Shown here one piece after another: positions 1 to 10,587 of a DNA stretch of 64,000 bases. Each line of letters starts with the position of its first letter. Position 1 is the stretch's first letter. The stretch spans positions 4,216,001-4,280,000 of the forward strand of contig CP051139.1 of assembly GCA_001592805.2 (NCBI GenBank). Reading direction: 5' to 3'. Below the pieces are notes generated by a model. It searched no databases. It was not told where the DNA came from and was given only the letters and a program-made list of their open reading frames with translations. Position numbers and translations under genes: made by a program. The DNA comes from Peltaster fructicola. Lineage: Eukaryota; Ascomycota; Dothideomycetes.

Positions 1-1
1 G

Positions 2-1625
2 CAAGATGAAGCAGGGGAGTTGTCCTTCAATCCTCACGATCCGAAAGCAACATACGCACTTCATACGTTAGACCACCTACTCTTCTGCGACGACTGTCAT
101 CAGATTAAATGTGCACGATGTATCAGTGAGGAAGTCGTACACTACTATTGTCCGAACTGTTTGTTCGAGGTACCGAGCAGCACCGCAAAGAATGATGGCA
201 ATAGGTAAGGATGGTGAGCTGCACAGGAGTAGACGATGCATGGCATTTGAGGCTTACACGCACGACAGATGTTCGAGGAATTGCTACTCCTGTCCTCAAT
301 GTACTTCGCCGCTCACCGTGTCGGCACTAGATATGAGGGATGAGAACACCGATGAAGATGCATATATTCTGGCATGCCAGTACTGCTCCTGGTCCTCCCT
401 CGACATCAATGTACGCTTCGACAAGCCTACTAAGATCACAGATCAGCTGAAGAGAGCTCGGAAGGCACAGCATAACGACCATGGTGAAGCCGCTGATCGC
501 CATATGAGTTCCGATGAGAGGTTCACATCGCTTGAAGCTTTCTACAAAGAGCAGCTGATTGCATCTGGCGAGGCGACTGGTGGTGTAGGATATGGTGGCT
601 ACGGATCGCCTGCGAATCTCTCGCGGATCATCAACCTGTATGGAGGCATCTCGCATAATGCTTTGAAGAAGTCGCAAGAGAAGCCAGCGCCTATGCGAGA
701 AGCATTAGCTGAGGAAGGACTGAAAACTTACGACGAGAGTACGTCTGAATTGGACATCGTTCAGAAGATGAGTGAGTCTGGATGGCATGGTACAACATCT
801 TCGGCTCAGCGATATGCTGCGCCTATAGATTTCAACACAAGAATGCTTCAGGATCTGTGGCCAGCACCTGTCCATCTCAAGACGAAACGAGGCAAGAGGT
901 GTCGTCAGTGCAAGCAGTTCGTTTTTCGACCTGATCAAAGACTCAACGGTCCTCGTCCACGACTACGGATAATAGCCATGAATTTCATACCTCGACTGTC
1001 CTTGCGGCCACTGGATCCAACACGCCAAGTCGTCAATCATTCCTTCTTGCTTAAGCACGAACAGCCTCCCACTCAACCTCTCCTACAACCTCATGTTGCA
1101 CAGCAGTACGTACTCACCTTGCGCAATCCCATCTTCGAGACAGTCAAGGTCACTCTAGCCGCATCGGCAACCACACCTGGACGAGTAGCTTCAAAAGTGA
1201 CCATATTGTGTCCTTCCTTCACGATCGGACCTGCTGGGGATGTCTGGGATGAAGCGCTGTCGACGCCTACGACTGGAGCAAGCGATGGCAGTCGGAAGGC
1301 AGCAATGGCATCGCTGACTGGCAATAATGAATCGGACAGGCAGCCAGAAGCTGGTAAGGTATGGGAGCAGACTCGGAACAGTACGTCGGTTGTGCTGGAG
1401 ATTGTTCCTGGAGCTCTGGCGCCACCTCCAAGCATCTTTTTGAAGGACGATGTTAAAGCCGCCCCGGTCGAGGAGGGTGATGATATACTAGAGGTTCCTG
1501 TGTATGTCAGGGTCGAGTGGACGGCAGAACTGGCCACAGAAGGTGAACAGAAAGGCACCACCGAGCGTGTCGCCAGAGAGCTGGCATACTGGTGTGTTCT
1601 AGGCGTAGGCAGGATTGCTAAATGA
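2..1625 (+). CDS. Dynactin subunit p62 (DCTN4 family), 5' partial
   Basis: Dynactin p62 is part of the pointed-end complex of the dynein activator dynactin, acting in microtubule transport. The frame is already open at base 2, so the true start lies outside the window. Two exons are seen, 2-204 and 269-1625, joined by a 64-nt GT-AG intron in phase 2; together they give 519 residues. The join restores the family's N-terminal cysteine-rich region: a CDDC/CARC pair, then YYCPNC, then across the splice site NRCSRNCYSCPQC. The middle has a second CRQCKQF motif and the C-terminal half reads like the beta-rich domain of the family. The neighbour downstream is on the same strand with its start codon about 175 bases away. 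The family call is confident from the cysteine pattern; only the first few codons are missing. Confidence 0.9.
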
Positions 1626-1799
1626 TACCATTTGATTCTTGTATATTCAATGTTGTGGTCAAAAGTCGTGAAATGCCCGACTTCAGAATATCTTGAAGCC
1701 ATGCTCGCACGTTCGACATCTCAGCACCACGATCCGATCCAGACTCATGGGTACACACCATAACGGTTGGCCCAGCATTATTTGTCGCAGCTCTGCAAC

Positions 1800-2795
1800 A
1801 TGCAATCAATTCGACAGATTCAGCGACTCAACGACGCTGAGCTCGAGAAATGTGTGCCACCAAATGCTTCCTGGCACACTGATTACCGCGATACAGCATA
1901 TGTCTACATAGGCGGGCTGCCATTCGAGCTGTCTGAAGGCGATGTGCTTACCATCTTCTCGCAGTATGGCAATCCAGTACATGTGAATCTCGTCCGAGAC
2001 AAGGAGACAGGCAAGAGTCGTGGCTTCGCATTTCTGAAGTATGAAGATCAGCGCAGCTGTGATCTGGCTGTGGATAACCTCAGTGGTGCTGGTGTGCTCG
2101 GACGTACGCTCACGGTCGATCACACACGCTACAAGCTTAAAGAAGGAGAAATAGAAGGTCAAGGCTTGGAAGAGGATGGTCCGGATGAGGCAGATGACAC
2201 TGACCAAGAGGGTGAAAAGAGGCGGAAACGACGACGAACAGACAGCAACGAGGAGCCACAGCGTCCTATGATTAAAGAGGAGCTCGAGCTGGCAAAGTTG
2301 CTCAAGGACCATGACGACGATGATCCAATGAAAGCATATCTGATCAAGGAGAAGAAAGAGCAGATCACTGAAGCGCTCAAGAATCTGGCCGTCGACGGCG
2401 GTGAGAAGGCAGATCGCAGGCATAAGCACCGATCTCACGCACATAAGGACGACGCTGATGTTGACGACAGGCGTCGCCATCGACACCGGTCCCGAGACAG
2501 AGATCATTATAAGGATGATGATCACAAAGACGACCGCAAGGTGCGAGGTGGCACATCGCGCAAAGACGAACGCTCCTACAGACGACGCAGCCTCAGCGAC
2601 GAGCGAGGCTATTCTTCGGACAGTGAAGCAGAGAGGAGGAGGCGACGCAGGAATCGTGATCATGACGATCAGGCAGATGCAAGATCGAGTCGTAGGCCAA
2701 GATCGAAAGATCGCGAGCGAGGCGCAAGAGACGGAGAGGATTCCACTAGACATCATACAAGACTGCGGCGCGAGGACCATAGAAGGTATTCATGA
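1800..2795 (+). CDS. U2 snRNP-associated RRM protein, Ist3/Snu17 (RBMX2) family
   Basis: Ist3/Snu17 is a subunit of the RES complex, which binds the activated spliceosome and helps pre-mRNA retention and splicing. The single exon encodes 331 residues. The start at 1800 was chosen because the protein then opens with MQSIRQIQRLNDAELE, the N-terminal signature of the family; the frame is open further up but has no ATG. A single RRM spans about residues 34-112, with RNP2 VYIGGL and RNP1 RGFAFLKY, and is preceded by the characteristic SWHTDYRDTAY. The C-terminal two thirds is low-complexity: acidic (GPDEADDTDQE), then very rich in Arg, Lys, Asp and His with RS/RD dipeptides. That tail is much longer than in yeast Ist3, as is usual in filamentous fungi. 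No intron is needed. Confidence 0.9.
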   Translation: MQSIRQIQRLNDAELEKCVPPNASWHTDYRDTAYVYIGGLPFELSEGDVLTIFSQYGNPVHVNLVRDKETGKSRGFAFLKYEDQRSCDLAVDNLSGAGVLGRTLTVDHTRYKLKEGEIEGQGLEEDGPDEADDTDQEGEKRRKRRRTDSNEEPQRPMIKEELELAKLLKDHDDDDPMKAYLIKEKKEQITEALKNLAVDGGEKADRRHKHRSHAHKDDADVDDRRRHRHRSRDRDHYKDDDHKDDRKVRGGTSRKDERSYRRRSLSDERGYSSDSEAERRRRRRNRDHDDQADARSSRRPRSKDRERGARDGEDSTRHHTRLRREDHRRYS

Positions 2796-3994
2796 CCATC
2801 GGACGGGACCATTGCTGCCTGAGCAAGTAACAGAAGCAGCCGTTTTACAACCACAGAGCTGCTTTCACGCTCATCAGCGTCCTCCAGCATGGTTAGGCGC
2901 ACTTTATACATGATTACCTATCCTTGTGGCACAAACGACACTTGACCGAAAGGTTGGAACCATAACACTGGACATTCCTCATCAGTACCAACAGCCTAGA
3001 GTCGTTTGGCATCGCTCATCAGCTCCACGGCACGCCTGGGGCATGCTACTACCGTTATTCGAAGAGCATCGACATCAATCAGTATGGTCGATCTGAGAAG
3101 AAGTAGGAGACCGGAAGGAACGAGATCTCCCGAATGTAGAGCGTGCATGACATTGTAGGCAACAGTATCCAGTCCTCAGGTAGGGTGGCTTTGCCAGGAC
3201 TGGGCACTTGCAGCCTTGAGGCTTCAGGGGGGTGCTTTGTCCATAAAGCATATGCCCAACAACGCAAGCGTGAGCTTGCTGAAAGAGATAAGATATAGCT
3301 GGTGCCTGCTCTGGTGCAGGGCCACGAAGCTGGGCAAGGTAGTCCTTGACTTGGACGATAGTGTGGCGTTTGCATGCTCACTGAGTTCAAGCCATACTCA
3401 TCCAGTCGTATAACACACAGCTTCGCTATCAGGATCCAGTGCTCTCGTATGTCTCGTCGAGTCCACCAAAGTGGCGAGCACGGTGTGGACTGGAAGTGAT
3501 GTTCCTTTGCGGATGAAGTCCACAGCTTCCACTTCGCTCTCCAGTCGAGACGCCTTACCTCGCATGCGAACCGCTATGTCGTCAGGATATGTCCATGACA
3601 GCCATCGATTGGCAACGTATCACGCTCAGTAGCGAGCAGACCATTGGAGCACACAGAGTACAGTTGCAAGTAGTTAATGTTCGCGAGTGATCCCCGTTTT
3701 ACACGTGCGGGATGCCCCACTTCCACTATTTATGAGGCTCAATACAGCATGAAATCAAAACAACAGCACTTGAGACAACCTCATCAACCATCTATCCCTG
3801 CCACTCAGACCACCGCTCCAGCTACAGGCAGACGCTATACACACAGAAAGCTCCGTCGGTACGTCCATCCTTCGTTCCAGGCGGCAGTCAGCCTAGGCGA
3901 CAGCATTCTCTGTTTTGATTGTTTGACTTACCAATAACTAGAACACAAAACATCGGCTCTTGCTACGTCACTGCGCCAGTGTTTCTAAGAAGTA
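2796..3994. other. Intergenic, no supported gene
   Basis: About 1.2 kb between Ist3 and EB1. Short open frames on both strands overlap each other and show no recognisable domain. A TATA-like CTATTTATG near 3724-3732 lies about 270 bases before the EB1 start and could mark its promoter; this is weak. Presumably 3' UTR, promoter and 5' UTR sequence. Confidence 0.5.
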
Positions 3995-4886
3995 ATGAGT
4001 ATGGCAGGAGAGTCAAGGTATGTGTCTGCAGTGCTGGCGCATCATTCGACTGAGCTGATCCGTACAGGCAAGAGTTGCTTGCATGGCTGAATAGCCTGCT
4101 TCAGCTAAACGTCACGAAGATCGAACAGTGCGGAACAGGGTGAGTGATCATCCTACACATACTCACAGCTCACTGACCTGTCCAGTGCCGCACTATGCCA
4201 GATCTACGACTCCATCTTCCTTGATCTGCCGATGAACAGAGTGAAGTTCAACGCGAACGCCGAATACGCCTACCTCGAGAACTTCAAGATCCTCTCAAAC
4301 ACATTCCGCAAACACAATGTCGACCGACCGATCCCTGTGGAGATGCTGGTCAAGTGCAAGATGCAGGACAACTTAGAGTTCTTACAATGGTCCAAGCGAT
4401 ACTGGGATGCAAACTTCCCCGGAGGTGACTATGATGCGGTAGGACGACGAAAAGGTGCAGGACCAGGCGCGGCGCCATCGCTACCACCAACGAACAGAGC
4501 TGCGCCACCGGCGGCGAGACGATCTGCAGCTGCGGCTCCAGTACCACGAACGGCCAGTCGACAGTCAGCTCCAGCAGCATCTGCAGTGTTGCAGCGAGAA
4601 AACAACGAGTTGAAGGAATCCGTTGTTGGCCTCGAGCGGGAGCGCGACTTCTACTTCAGCAAGCTTCGAGATATCGAGCTGCTCATCCAGGAAGCAGTCG
4701 AGGCCGATCCCGTGATAGACGAGGACGAGAACCACATCCTCAAGAAGATCCAGACGATCTTGTACTCAACAGAGGTAGGTCACCATTATATTGGCAGAAC
4801 TGCTACTGACTCCTCCACAGGAAGGCTTTGAGATTCCTCAAGAAGGAGAGGCTGAGGCTGTTGATGGCGAGGAGGAGACCTTTTGA
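3995..4886 (+). CDS. EB1-family microtubule plus-end tracking protein (Mal3/Bim1)
   Basis: EB1 proteins ride growing microtubule plus ends and recruit other tip proteins. Four exons are inferred: 3995-4017, 4068-4139, 4186-4774 and 4821-4886, with introns of 50, 46 and 46 nt whose phases all agree, giving 249 residues. The first three exons build the calponin-homology domain (ESRQELLAWLNSLLQLNV, KIEQCGTGAALCQIYDSI, MNRVKFNANAEYAYLENFK, about residues 1-115). A Pro/Ala-rich linker follows, then the coiled coil and EB-homology region (ENNELKESVVGLERERDFYF, KLRDIELLIQ). The last exon supplies the acidic tail ending in EEETF, the EB1 counterpart of the tubulin-like C-terminus. ATG 3995 and 4001 are in the same frame; 4001 (MAGESRQ) is equally likely. 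Confidence 0.92.
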
Positions 4887-5608
4887 TCGCGGACCTGGCT
4901 CCGGTCTCGCAATGAATCTGCTTGCTGGCGTTTCAGCGTTGCATCGAGCACTCTGGGAGGGAAGATGTAAGGAAAAGATGATACCAGGGCATGTTGATCA
5001 CGAAAACACATACGTAGGCAAGCCGAACAAGCTCAGGGCTTACAGATCCAAGGTGTTACGCGTTCGTGAAGTCAAAGATGGTGAGATGTGTTGTCTCGTC
5101 AAGCCCGGCGCTCCTTGCAGAGGGACGCACTCTAGCCGTCGTACTCAAGATGCAAGGGCTGCTGCCATTCATTGTCATGGCTGGATGTCTCACAACGATG
5201 GATAGTTCGTAAATACTGTCCTCCCGACTGTCAGGATGTACTAAGGCAGCCTTCCACTAGTGCTGTGTAAATATGAGCGACTGAGAGGACGCCAGTGAAC
5301 TTGCAGTCGAGCGATTTAGTGCGACTACGAATAACCTTGCATCGGGTTGCATCTGTGCATGTGTTGCGACGACGACTATCAAGAATGTGGTTTATGCCGT
5401 CCGACAAAGGTCTTGATAATTGAGCATCAGACAACTTCGAGGGTCGCGCCTGACAAAACAAGCAATCATCGCGTGCATGTGATCAGCTACAGTAAAACAC
5501 TCTTTTGCACACAGGCATTGTCATCTGGTACAAGTCTAGTCACAGGCAAGCTATGAGTCACCTGTGAATGTAGCGTGTCTATCGTGAAGTCGAGCTCGTT
5601 CGTACGCA
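4887..5608. other. Convergent intergenic region
   Basis: About 720 bases between the ends of EB1 (plus strand) and the PXB/DUF3818 gene (minus strand). I see no coding signal; it should hold both 3' UTRs. Confidence 0.5.
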
Positions 5609-7661
5609 TTACGCGCCAGCTAGAACCTCTCTGAAGCGATCACCGAACAATTTCAACGTCAACCCGACCGATGGTGCGGTCGGCGTTTCCCCATCAGCAG
5701 CCTTCGCAGTCGAGGCCGGCTGCGTACCATCAATATCCTGTCGACTGGCATCCTTGACGCTTGAGCTGTTGCCATGTCGAACAGGTCCACTAGCTGTTGC
5801 AGGTGTGACTGCCGTCTCATCCATAAGCTGCTGCCATCGAGACAGATATGCTCCAGGTCCATATGGTGTCTTACCAGACCGCGTAATGACTGCAGCGATT
5901 CGTGCTGCAGATGCTGCATGAAGGTCGTCGAGATACTGCTGATGTGCTGCCAGCTCGGATAGCACCGCAGTCTTGTCCTTCTCTGGCAGTTTCGCGAACA
6001 CCTCCTGCATCTTAGGCTGCGTGCCGCCATCGGTCAAGTCGGCAGGAATGACACTGTCCTTCGAAGCAGTCTTGACGTCTGCTCTAAACTCACGGACCGC
6101 CATGAGGCAGTAGTCGTGCCACCAGGCTGTCACCTCTTTGCCGTTCTTCGCGACTTGGTGAAGGAACTTGTGCAGATTTCCCTGATGTCTGTGCAGCAGA
6201 TCGACGAAATCTTGCACTGGAGGAGGCTGCTCTTGGCCCTTCTTGCCCTGTGGCTTGCTCGTCTTGAGCATATCTGTGATGAAACGCTCGGCGTCCCACA
6301 TAGATTCACTGAGGTTGACAGCTTGATGCACGTGCCTGATCATGGGCGTGTATGCATCGACGCCGACTCGTACAGCAGCAGTGAGGTGATCTGGGTTTCG
6401 TTTGCACAGGACTTGTATGATCTCCTGACGATCTCGCTGGGACAGGTTCAGCATGAGATACTCCTGTGCTTTCTCATGCTGAGTCGACGTCAGCTCTTCG
6501 GACACGGACGAGAGCGATAGTATAACTGTGACAATGGACTTCTGCTGCTGTTGACTTTGTCGTCGACACTCGTCGTGCTCGGCACGCGTTCTGTTGTCAA
6601 CCCAGTCCTTCAGCTCTGCTAGTACGGCTTTTGGGGGGCTGTCCCTGTCTTTTTCGATCTTGGTAGCTCTATTCCTGAGCTCTCGCTTCTCCCAGCCGAG
6701 AACTTGCGAGATGATCCTGTCGTGGTCAGAACATGCGTGCGGTGTCAGGTGAGTCAACTTACTGTTGCATCAGGTTCATGCCTTCGTCTGCTCCACTGCT
6801 CAAGCCTATCCAGTTCGTCACGGAACCCATGCTGACCTTGGCCAGGATAATTCGCATCACGCCACTAAGCATCGTGGCGACATTACCGATCTTGAGACTC
6901 TGTCGTATCAATGTGTACGGTATCAGCTTGTGGACGCTCTCGATGAGGCGCAGTATCGATGGTCCTTCTGGGCTTAGTATGAGAGCATAGTGCATGATCG
7001 AAGCGACGCTGTAGTGTGTTAGTTAGGTCTTTCGAAGTATTCATACCTACTTCACAACGATGAACTCATGGACAGCACGTGTCAAGCTTGTATGTCGCTC
7101 TAGATCATCCGTCTCTGCGGCCTTCTCGAAGACCTCAGTGACAAAGTTACCGTACACTGCAGCTTGCAGAGCGTCCTTCCATGCTTGCAGCACATCTTGT
7201 GGATTTTGTGTATCGTATCGCTTGTCTTCTGGGACCTTGCTCTTGACTTCTGCATAGCCTCCAAGGCTGCCACGCGCAGGGTATTCGATCAAAGCACTTC
7301 CGGCCGTTGCGAGTGTCTTCCTAATGCCTAATACGCCCTTGTCGTAACTCTCGCTCAGCTCTGCTTTGCTCAAATCCTCGATCAACTCCGCAACCTGCAC
7401 TTTCCAGAAGTCTGCAGGCACGTCCCTCAGGCCAGGCAGCTTAAGGATGAACTTTGAGAGAAGTGTTTGGAGGATAGGTGAGGTGGACGATTTCGTGGAG
7501 TCTTGAAATGGTGGACCATAGTGATTGATGGTGTCAGGATACTTGAAGTTGGCGATTTCATTGTATGTCTCCTGATGCGTGAGGATGTCGAAGAGGGCGT
7601 GGTATTGCTGTGGTGTCAAAGAACCCAGGTCGGTGTTCTCGGTAGTGGAGGCTACGGCCAT
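5609..7661 (-). CDS. PX-associated (PXB) and DUF3818 domain protein
   Basis: Three exons on the minus strand, 7661-7051, 7008-6763 and 6716-5609, with 42- and 46-nt introns in agreeing phase, give 654 residues. Residues about 12-140 match the PX-associated (PXB) domain (LTPQQYHALFDILTHQETY, EIANFKYPDTI, YGPPFQ, LPGLRDVPADFW). From about residue 200 the sequence matches DUF3818 (LIPYTLIRQSLKIGNVATM, ILAKVSMGSVTNWIGL, SADEGMNLMQQIISQVLGW-like). Yeast YPR097W (Lec1) has PXB, a PX lipid-binding domain and DUF3818; here I see no PX domain between the two, so this may be the shorter fungal paralogue. A role in lipid or membrane traffic is inferred from family only. The C-terminus is low-complexity. 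Confidence 0.8.
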
Positions 7662-8007
7662 CTTTTTGTTTGTGGTGAGGGACTGATCTAATCGTGCATG
7701 TTCAGCTCTTGTGAAAGGTAGCTGCGGCGCACAGTCACTATCGTAGTATCATATCGGTCCTCAAGAAACAGGGTCGGAGATGTGTTGATCGAGATGCTCC
7801 AAGGCAATGACATAGTAATTGGCGACTGGTGGGGCGAGCTAGATTCCATAGTTCATGTGTGCCTACACTTTCGATAGCAGCAGGCCTACGTGCGTCTTAA
7901 CTCCTGTGCAGCTGCTTCTCTTCGATGCACTATAAAGAAGGATCTATATCCGAGTGGTAGCCCTCAAGTTCCCGCAGGTTTTGCCCACTGGGATGTCGAT
8001 TCGCACA
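7662..8007. other. Intergenic, promoter of the PXB/DUF3818 gene
   Basis: About 345 bases upstream of the PXB gene and downstream of the NmrA-like gene. Nothing specific seen. Confidence 0.45.
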
Positions 8008-9208
8008 TCAACCAGCTACCAGCTTCTGTTTGCCGTTATCATAAGCCAGTCCTCCAGCTTCACCAGACTCACTATACAGCTTGAGTGTGGCTTGACGTAG
8101 CTCAGCCTCAATGACATGAGCTCGCCGCGGATCCTCCAATACTTCGATATCTAGCAGAGCATTATCAACATGCTCGAAGCGACCTGGCTGGGTCTGAGAC
8201 CAGATGGATAGGTTGATGAACGGCACAAGCCACTCTAAAGGCTCTGCTCTAGGATTTGCATGAGCTCGCCAAGCATAAGCCTCGTATGTTGCAGTATCGA
8301 TTGATCTTATGCTGAAGGGCGGCAGTGTGGTCGTCAAAGCCTCAGCTCGCTGGATCAGCTCGTTCTGAGTCAGAATCATCTCATGCACTCGCAAGGTCTT
8401 GTTCTTGGTCTGCTCTGGCCGTTGAAGGATCCTCAAGACTGCTTCAGCCACGGTGGTGGTTCTCGTAACACTGAAGTTCAGGTTGCCTCCATCGTAGACT
8501 GGTTTCATTAGCAAGGCTCGCTTGCAATACATCGTACTCACCGTCGGCAGTCCTCGAACCACAGTTGATGATACATGGTACAGTGCTTAAGCACCAGTCG
8601 AGAAATAGACCCGTATAGAGAATCGTGTATGAGAAGTTGGGACATTGCATAGCTGCAGACTTCAACACATCCTGATGTTCGATCTTGGATCGAAAGAAGG
8701 GCAGGCTTCTGACATATGCACAGCTCGTGTCTGAGCCGAATTCCGATGGAAGGAATCGCTTGACTCCAGCTTTGATGGACGCCTCAATCAGAGCGCGTTG
8801 AGCAGATACCGCAGAAGCAGTGTCTCCCAAACACGATATGACAGCGTCCTGTCCCTTCAGTGCTGAGATCAACTGCTCCTCATCCATATAGTCGACTTTG
8901 CGGACACAGACTTGCGATGGCGCCAGGCGTGTTGAACGACCTAGAGCTTGTACATCGAGTCCTGCCTTTGACAATGCGGACATGATCGCAGGTCCGATCG
9001 CTCCTGTCGTCCGTGAATGAGGTAAGCGAATGTTCTAGGGTGCTGCGGGCACACTCACACCTGCTACCGTGACCTTCTCGATGGATGTCGCGACGTTAAC
9101 TCTTTCTGGTGGACAGGATGCTGTATATGCTCGGTGAAAGATGGTATTGAACCATCGACGAGAGCTTGTGCAGTCCAGTAGGAGTGACTGCGTTGAGAAG
9201 CAGCGCAT
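8008..9208 (-). CDS. NmrA-like / isoflavone-reductase-like NAD(P)-binding protein
   Basis: Exons 9208-9061, 9003-8542 and 8498-8008 (introns 57 and 43 nt, phases consistent) give up to 366 residues. The first splice rebuilds a Rossmann dinucleotide loop, VTVAGAIGPAI, and the body has DAVISCLGDTASAVSAQRAL, AGVKRFLPSEFGSDT and a late VYDGGN segment, all typical of the NmrA/isoflavone reductase branch of atypical short-chain dehydrogenases. Such proteins act as redox sensors or NAD(P)H-dependent reductases; the substrate cannot be told. The N-terminus is uncertain: there is no ATG just before the first beta strand, so I used the nearest in-frame ATG at 9208, which adds about 40 Arg- and Ser-rich residues that could be a mitochondrial leader or a mis-called untranslated region. 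Confidence 0.75.
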
Positions 9209-10587
9209 CGTGGCTACAAGCAGTGATGTTGTAGGCCGCATTTGTTCGCCGAGTCCGAAGAGATATATGTATAAACCATTGTGACGACCTCCATGCTTGA
9301 AGCACAGCAGCCTCAGTTGCTCAGCAGATACTGTTGTAGCTGTATGCGAGTGGGAGCTCATACGCTGAGGTCAACAGAATAGACCAGCAACGGTGCAACA
9401 ACGAGTGAATATGGGTTGCTGCTGGTGAGCGCTGTCTACCTCTTGACGAGGCCGCATCGACAGAGCAAAACCCATGGTTAATGGAGGACCACTGGTGAAT
9501 TGGTCACGTCGACACACCTACCTTGACGCACTGCAGGCTGCCAGTCTCCAAGACTGTCATAACTTCGCACATCAAGCCGCCAAGTACTCGCGATGGAAGT
9601 GTCGAATCAGATGACGGGCCTGGAGTCGTGACAAAGGATGAGGTCTTGGATACGAGGTAGGGCGAACAATGGAGCTTTTACGGACGAGGCGTCGCAAAAT
9701 TAGAAAGAAGGTTTGAAGTGGCTACGACCTGCATCTGGAACGGCACCAGCTACGCCCTTAGCAAGCAGATCTGCATCGTTTGCTGACCAGCTCTCGAATG
9801 CTGACGAACACCAACCTTACAGAGACCATCAAAGGCATGGCGCAGCTGGGTTGTGCTTCACACCATCATCAAGAGCAATTCGCAAACACATCCATTATCC
9901 TTGTCAAGTTGACATTACGAAACAAATTACGCCGCCCAATTGAATTTGACTAAAGCTCAACGGCGCCAAAGCTCGTGCCTGGTGCACCTTGCATGATCCC
10001 GCTGCACGACTTCGATGTTATGCTCCTGTACCCGTCGAGAGTCGACACGACCTCTCCTCGCAGTCTTCCTCCCTTATCGCACAGATACGAGCAGCAACGG
10101 TCAGACCGAGAGTGTTGTGCCTCGCATATCGCTAAGAACCGGGCCGCTCGTGCAGGACAGGAAGGAGGATTATCCTGGTCCATGGAGAAGCCTCCCCAAG
10201 AGGCGTTCATTTCCCTATTCCAGCGTTTAGCCCCTTTGGCTCGTCCAGGGATCCACCCGGCCACCATCTCCTACACACTGAAACCGTTCGACTACTCTTT
10301 CTCTCGACTCGCACAGCTATCTGAGGCGCAAAACGTCGTCCTCGTACGTCTCACGAAGTCCAGCTCGAGCGCATGCTGTCATTGCAGCAGTCCATTCCTT
10401 TGAACAGATCGACACACATTCACTCCTTTCAACCACTACATAGGCAAACAGCCAACCAATTCACAATCATCTTGTTCTGGCCTTAACCATCATTGAACGG
10501 CAAATCTAGCGACATTGCACTGGCACATCACAACAATACGCGCTCGAATACCTCATTGCGTACCCGAGATTGTAAAGACACATTCTA
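9209..10587. other. Intergenic, no supported gene
   Basis: Nearly 1.4 kb between divergently placed genes. Several 60-140-codon open frames on both strands overlap each other and look random in composition. Probably two promoters and 5' leaders. Confidence 0.45.

Noticed and set aside
4828-5205. 125-codon frame after EB1
   Set aside because: Its first part is the last EB1 exon read in another frame; no evidence of a separate gene.
7940-8000. ATCCGAGTGGTAG resembling a tRNA D-arm
   Set aside because: No anticodon and T-arm partner; part of an AT-poor stretch beside the NmrA-like gene.
9975-10403. 142-codon plus-strand frame in the intergenic region
   Set aside because: Antisense frame of similar length and random composition; no domain.
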